Shown here piece after piece: positions 59,146 to 64,000 of a stretch of DNA of 64,000 nt (positions are counted from its first letter, which is position 1; every line of letters begins with the position of its first letter). The DNA is taken from assembly GCA_951213105.1 (NCBI GenBank), contig OX578140.1, forward strand, positions 33,075,518-33,139,517. Direction: 5' to 3'. The notes below the pieces were generated by a model that ran no database searches, was not told where the DNA came from, and saw nothing but the letters and a program-made list of their open reading frames with translations. The stretch is from Amaurobius ferox (lineage: Eukaryota > Arthropoda > Arachnida > Araneae > Amaurobiidae). The position numbers were made by a program, and so were the translations under genes.

Positions 59146-59505
59146 TTAAGGGGACGGTGGACGTTGAAATGAACAAAAATCGACTAAAACAGTTTTAATA
59201 TATACCATTATTTTACACATTTAACATTTGCTTACGGGTGGGACAGCGTCACTCCCAAACGAAGAACCTCTCCAAAAGATAGGCATTTGACATACCCTAT
59301 CTCAAACAGTTCGATCCCCCTTTGCAGGCATTGGCGTCCATGGAAATCGCCGACAGAAACATTGAACCTGTCTTTTAGGGAGGTTCATCGTTTGGGATGG
59401 ACGCTGTTCCACCCGTAAGCAAATGTTAAATGTGTAAAAAAATATTATATATTAAAACTTTTGGTAGTCGATTTTTGCTCATTTCAACGTCCACCGTCCC
59501 CTTAA
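59146..59505. mobile_element. Palindromic TTAA-ended element, short form (copy 2)
   Basis: 360 bp from TTAAGGGGACGGTGGACG to 'CGTCCACCGTCCCCTTAA'. The two halves are inverted copies ('GGTGGGACAGCGTCACTCCC' against 'GGATGGACGCTGTTCCACCC') around 'TGGCGTCCATGGAAATCGCC'. It corresponds to the right part of copy 1 (34332-35134). Confidence 0.85.
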
Positions 59506-59709
59506 CACGAAAATTTTTCTCACGCAATATAGCAGCTGGAATTCTTTGCCCCACACAAAGTTTCAGTGATAATAATGTTTAGTGCAGATATCAGAAACTC
59601 AGACTGACGAGCTAGAAGTTGGAGAAGTAGTATGCCTGTCAAAATAAATTTTTGCAATTTATTCTTCCACTTCTTGAATTTCCCACACGGAATTAAACGC
59701 AACAAGTTA
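59506..59709. repeat. 200-bp segment shared with 35135-35336
   Basis: Colinear with the segment after copy 1 as far as 'TTAAACGCAACAAGT'; the two flanks diverge at that point. Confidence 0.85.
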
Positions 59710-60413
59710 AACGGACTAACGACCGGTTAAACGAACTTGCTGCAGGTGCACTTGCTGCAGGGGCACTTGCTGCAGGTGCAATGTTTCTGTCGGCGATTTC
59801 CATGGACGCCAATGCCTGCAAAGGGAGAATCAAACTGTTTGGGATAGGGTATGTCAAATGCTTGTCTTTTGGGGAGGCTCTTCGTTTGGGATGGACGCTG
59901 TCCCACCCGTAAGCAAAAGGTTGAATGTATTTTTTTCGAAACTGAATTTTCAAAGGTTTTACATTTTTAAAATACTCCATGCGTCTTAATTTCTGACTGA
60001 GATGCATGAAATTTGACAAGAAGACACCTCTCATACTTTGTAATGAAACTGGGTATGCATTTTATAATTGGACATTATTAAGGTAATTAAAAGTGAATAA
60101 GAACCTAATTAAATGATGAAAATTAAGTTTTAATGCAGAAAAATATTTTTAAATAATTGACTTTCCAAATTTGTTCATAATGTGTTTTTGAGTGATCGTA
60201 ATGTAAAATTAATCAAAAATGTGAACAAATGGCACGCAAGGAGCATTTTCAAAATTTCGTTAAAAAAATTAAATTAAAAAAAAATTATAACAAAATTGAA
60301 AAAAAATTAATAGTATTATATGTAGTAATGTTAAGGGGAATATTTATACAAATTTTCACGTTTCTAAGTCAATAAATAAATAAGAAAAATTTCAACGTCC
60401 ACCGTTTCCTTAA
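59710..60413. mobile_element. Inverted partial copy of the TTAA-ended element
   Basis: 59780-60413 is the reverse complement of 34332-34990, ending 'CGTCCACCGTTTCCTTAA'. Together with 59146-59505 this gives a larger inverted structure (59146-60413) with matching outer ends. The junction carries a 15-bp repeat at 59737-59781. Confidence 0.8.
59737..59781. repeat. 15-bp minisatellite, three units
   Basis: 'ACTTGCTGCAGGTGC' repeated three times with one change (GGGGC). Confidence 0.9.
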
Positions 60414-60549
60414 ACACTAATGTATATGAAATAATACTTTCATCTGCTGTGATATGTACTGTCTAAGTATAAAGCTAAAAATATTCTTATCTGAAAATTC
60501 GTTATGGCAGTGGATAAGGGAATAAAATATTGGTAAAGTTTTAAACGGA

Positions 60550-60600
60550 ATTCTCTCAGCAGCGACACGAGACAGAACATCGTGGCGCTGCTGAGGGAAT
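60550..60600. repeat. GC-rich hairpin, 21-bp arms, 9-nt loop
   Basis: Left arm ATTCTCTCAGCAGCGACACG + A and right arm TCGTGGCGCTGCTGAGGGAA + T pair at 19 of 21 positions around 'GACAGAACA'. One of the two exceptions is a T-G wobble when read as RNA. Confidence 0.85.
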
Positions 60601-61637
60601 AAAATAAATAATAAAAACTTGCTTAAAATTAAATTTTATAGCTTAATATATAAACTGTACTCTGTATGTTAACTAACCATTCCATAGGTGTAGTCAGGAT
60701 TTCGAAAATGGAAGGGGGGGGGGGGAGTATAATTGAATGGGGTATTTACAGTGCTGAATTTCGTTTTCCAATATGGACAGCATGGTGAACTAACGTAAGT
60801 TTTCTGTGTGTGATACCGTCCCACCTGCATACGCTTATGAGCTATACTCGGTTAAGAATCTATAAAATATTTTTGTCCACTGAACATTGAAAAAAAAAAT
60901 ACATGCTTCCGTAAATACCTTACTTTCTGTATCATGCTGACATTAAAAATATTTTCAATATTGATATTATCTATAATTTAATAAATGTTAGTAAATAAAA
61001 ATGATTTATTTAAGGAATGGTTTTAATATAGATTTCGGGGATCAACCCTGCAGGTGTGGCGTAGCCCAGGCAAATGCCCCACACCGTTCCGGAAATCAGG
61101 CTCTTCGAACAATTCTAGAGCTGAACTTCAAGTTCCCATTCTACATTCTACAATATTTTACTTCGTGTTCCAGTTATGTATTGCTTGCGCAAAGTCACTC
61201 TCTGTATTATATTAGTGAATCACGAGTAAAGTAAAGAGTAAGTCAGCATATCGTGAACTTCCATTAATCCGGCATCCAATGGTTCGATACACCCGATAAT
61301 CCGGAACTCCTCTTGAATGGCATTCGGGTCCGTTCGGCATTACGGAGGTATATTTATTGTAATAAGCTAAATGCTTTTATATGAATATTTCTGTTAATTG
61401 AAGTTTTCATTATGATTTTAAAATTGATTTCTGAAATTGATAAACTGCAAAATTGATACTGCTTCTTCCGCCCTGACGATGAAGGATAATAGTGACCTTG
61501 AAGAAATTGTAGCCACTTAATTTCCACATCTCTGCTATTAAAGAAGTATGAAAATTTGTATCGAGGCTATTGTTGTATTCGATTTTCGCAGAAACATAAT
61601 ATGAAAATCTTATCTCGCATAAAAGGCATTTAGAAAA
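60601..61637. other. Noncoding DNA with possible repeat ends
   Basis: A G run (~12) lies at 60715-60726. 61258-61350 contains 'TTAATCCGGCATCC', 'GATAATCCGGAACTCC' and 'GGCATTACGGAGG', words typical of Tigger/pogo termini, but no matching opposite end. 61025-61110 'CCTGCAGGTGTGGCGTAGCC' is locally GC-rich and unassigned. No gene. Confidence 0.35.
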
Positions 61638-62602
61638 ATCTTATGTGGACAACATATGATTTTCCTTAAATAATGCAATGAATTTGCTACTTTTACAGTT
61701 AAAAAAATGTTATTCTTATAGTAGATACTTATATTCTTTCAAAGAGAATGAATTTTCTTGAATTAGTCGTCATTTTCATTGATTTAGCGTCATTTTTATC
61801 CATTTGGCGGAGATTTTCGTTAATTTGGCAGCATTTAAAAATATCGCCAAGTAGGCGACATTCCGCTAAATTCTTCGTCAAAATCTCACCAAGCGTTATG
61901 GACGGAGAAATAAGTTATTCGTACAACAGATAAATGATTATTGGCGTTCAAATACAAAAGTATTACTCAAAGTATCTTTTCTCATGAATGTAACGAGTTA
62001 GATCTACGAGAATGATATCACCAAATTTATCGCATGATATTACATATGAAAAGTGAACATGTTTCTTAACAGTAAATATGTTTTTAATTTATGGGAGTTT
62101 TTGATAAATTTATTTGAAAAATGTACAGTATCTCGAGAACTGTTCATGCTAGTATTCTAAAATTTATGTCAATCGTTTTCTAAGGAAAAATTACATAAGA
62201 AATGTTTATTTGCGTAACTTTATTAAAGGTTTTGATTTTTTGATGATTTTTTCAAAATTTCACTCGAAAATTTAGGAGGGTTCTGAGCATTCGATTGTGT
62301 TTTAAAACAGTAGACTTCCAGTATTCATGGATTGTAATTTTTGTGCCAAATGTCATTCGAATCGCTCCATTCGTTCGTGAGATATCTTCGCCACAGACTA
62401 GCTGGCTGGCGCACACACACACACACAAACACACTTTCACACACACTTTCAAACACACACACACACAGACATCACCTCAAAAATATTCGATTCGCGATCA
62501 GGGATGCCTGAAACTTGCTCTCCTGTCGAAAACTGGAATTCGAATTTTCGATCCTGTCCGTCACAATACTTCCCTCATACATTATGTATATAAGGAAAGT
62601 AA
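61638..62602 (+). mobile_element. Helentron-like repeat, full length, subfamily A (H13)
   Basis: Starts TCTTATGTGGACAACATATG after an A run, then 'ATTTTCCTTAAATAATGCAA'. It has the full middle region with 'GTTAGATCTACGAGAATGAT', a CA tract (62410-62466) and 'CACATCACCTCAAA'-type sequence. It ends in the palindrome 'ACTTCCCTCATACATTATGT' / 'ATATAAGGAAAGTAA'. The 140-codon plus frame at 62295-62717 runs through its CA tract and is not a gene. Confidence 0.85.
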
Positions 62603-62654
62603 TAATTTATATTTCTATATAAAGCCATCCGCTGCCCACACCAGTCTTTATTTT

Positions 62655-62990
62655 CTCTACATACATATTATAATATATAGGGAAAGTATTCTGATGGAGT
62701 GGGATTTACGAATTTGAATTTTCGGCAAAAGAGCATGTTTTAAACATACCTGAATTCGAATCCAACGTTTTTGAAGTTACGTATGCTAGTGTGTGTATGC
62801 ATAAGTATATTGGTATGTATGTATTAGTGCAGGCGTTCGTGAGTCTGGGGAAACGGTATTTCAGGAACGAACGAAGCGATTCAAAATAATTTGGTATGAT
62901 TAATAGTCAGTAAGCACTGGAACCCTATAAATATTAAACGCAAGAGAATGTTCAGAAAATGTTCCTTTTCCGAATGAATTTAAAAAAAGA
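62655..62990 (-). mobile_element. Helentron-like repeat, 3' fragment (H14)
   Basis: Minus orientation, opening with 'TCTCTACATACATATTATAA' / 'TATATAGGGAAAGTATT', then 'TTACGAATTTGAATTTTCGG', a weak GTGTGTATGC tract and 'AACGCAAGAGAATGTTCAGA'. It is cut off where the 76-bp array begins. Closest to H8. Confidence 0.75.
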
Positions 62991-62994
62991 AAAA

Positions 62995-63750
62995 TCTGAT
63001 GTGGATAACACTTGACTTTCCTTATACAGGATAATGCAATGAATTTACTACTTTTACAGTTAGAAAAAAATCTGATGTGTGTAACACATGACTTTCCTTA
63101 TACAGGATAATGCAATGAATTTACTACTTTTACAGTTAGAAAAAAAATCTGATGTGTGTAACACATGACTTTCCTTATACAGGATAATGCAATGAATTTA
63201 CTACTTTTACAGTTAGAAAAAAATCTGATGTGTGTAACACATGACTTTCCTTATACAGGATAATGCAATGAATTTACTACTTTTACAGTTAGAAAAAAAT
63301 CTGATGTGTGTAACACATGACTTTCCTTATACAGGATAATGCAATGAATTTACTACTTTTACAGTTAGAAAAAAATCTGATGTGTGTAACACATGACTTT
63401 CCTTATACAGGATAATGCAATGAATTTACTACTTTTACAGTTAGAAAAAAATCTGATGTGTGTAACACATGACTTTCCTTATACAGGATAATGCAATGAA
63501 TTTACTACTTTTACAGTTAGAAAAAAATCTGATGTATGTAACACATGACTTTCCTTATACAGGATAATGCAATGAATTTACTACTTTTACAGTTAGAAAA
63601 AAATTGATGTGTGTAACACATGACTTTCCTTATACAGGATAATGCAATGAATTTACTACTTTTACAGTTAGAAAAAAATCTGATGTGTGTAACACATGAC
63701 TTTCCTTATACAGGATAATGCAATGAATTTATTACTTTTACGGTTAAAAA
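62995..63750 (+). repeat. Ten tandem copies of the 76-bp 5' end of the Helentron-like element
   Basis: The unit is 'TCTGATGTGTGTAACACATG', 'ACTTTCCTTATACAGGATAA', 'TGCAATGAATTTACTACTTT', then 'TACAGTTAGAAAAAAA'. Starts: 62995, 63071, 63148, 63224, 63300, 63376, 63452, 63528, 63604, 63679 (spacing 75-77). This is the first ~76 bp of subfamily A with an extra 'CAGGA'. The left boundary of the array coincides with the element's own TC start. The last unit runs on into H15. Confidence 0.95.
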
Positions 63751-64000
63751 AAATGTTATTCTTATAGTAGATACTTATATTCTTTCCAAGATATTGAATT
63801 TTCTTCAATTAGTCGTCATTTTCATTGATTTAGCGTCATTTTTATCCATTTTGAGAGATTTTTGTTAATTTGGCAACAATAAAAAATATCGCCAGGTTGG
63901 CGACATTCCGCCAAATTTATCGCCAAAATCTCGCCAAACGTTATGGAAGGAGAAATAAGTTATTCTTACAGCAGATAAATGACTATTGGCGTTCAAATAC
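63679..64000 (+). mobile_element. Helentron-like repeat, subfamily A, cut by the window end (H15)
   Basis: Continues from the last array unit through 'GTTATTCTTATAGTAGATAC', 'AATTAGTCGTCATTTTCATT' and 'GGCGACATTCCGCCAAATTT' to 'GACTATTGGCGTTCAAATAC', the same order as H4. The rest lies beyond base 64000. Confidence 0.85.

Noticed and set aside
61258..61350. Second pogo/Tigger terminus
   Set aside because: Contains 'AATCCGG' words typical of such ends, but no matching opposite end, TA boundary or transposase was found.
62995..63750. CRISPR-like repeat array
   Set aside because: The units are contiguous 76-bp direct repeats with no unique spacers, in an animal genome.

Overview
This is an AT-rich animal (eukaryotic) window with no intact protein-coding gene that I can support. 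Almost everything recognisable is a transposable element or its debris. The elements include two tRNA-derived SINE families, non-LTR retrotransposon remnants, four dead Tc1/mariner/pogo-type transposons, foldback elements and a solo LTR. An abundant Helentron-like repeat family is also present. SINE family 1, the mariner mix and the microsatellite-bearing repeats suggest an arthropod, most likely a chelicerate such as an orb-weaving spider. That assignment rests on general recognition, not on a search.

Layout. 1-10 kb: mostly unrecognised AT-rich DNA, a pogo/Tigger-type remnant (2976-3640), a 120-bp tandem repeat, and two very old SINE-1 copies (5165-5775). 10.4-12.4 kb: a short tandem repeat interrupted by a rearranged SINE-2 and by a complete but dead TIR transposon (10682-12353). 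13-21 kb: several Helentron-like copies, a triple hairpin array (13778-14113) and a long AT microsatellite. 21.9-25 kb: a diverged tandem duplication in which one unit carries a SINE-1 and the other keeps the empty site. 26.85-28 kb: a foldback element holding five ~140-bp repeats. 29.5-33.5 kb: a nearly identical 2-kb tandem duplication, each unit with an array of four SINE-1 copies. 34.3-36.4 kb: a palindromic TTAA-ended element and a Helentron-like copy. 37.6-38.55 kb: a deleted mariner. 39.5-42.4 kb: a nest of a Tc1-type element and a LINE reverse transcriptase split by a Helentron-like copy. 44.2-45.4 kb: a LINE RNase H/C-terminal remnant split by a long palindrome between AT tracts. 46.1-47.9 kb: a Tc1 element carrying two SINE insertions. 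49-51 kb: solo LTR, SINE-1, Helentron-like copy. 52-64 kb: further Helentron-like copies, foldback elements, and a ten-unit array of the 76-bp 5' end of the Helentron-like element (62995-63750).

The most interesting signal is the Helentron-like family. It has constant TC-start termini, a 3' palindrome, and subterminal inverted repeats whose sequence differs in matched fashion between two subfamilies. One copy sits in a T-run of a LINE reverse transcriptase gene, and one is associated with tandem amplification of its 5' end. No tRNA gene, rRNA, CRISPR array or host exon could be identified with confidence.
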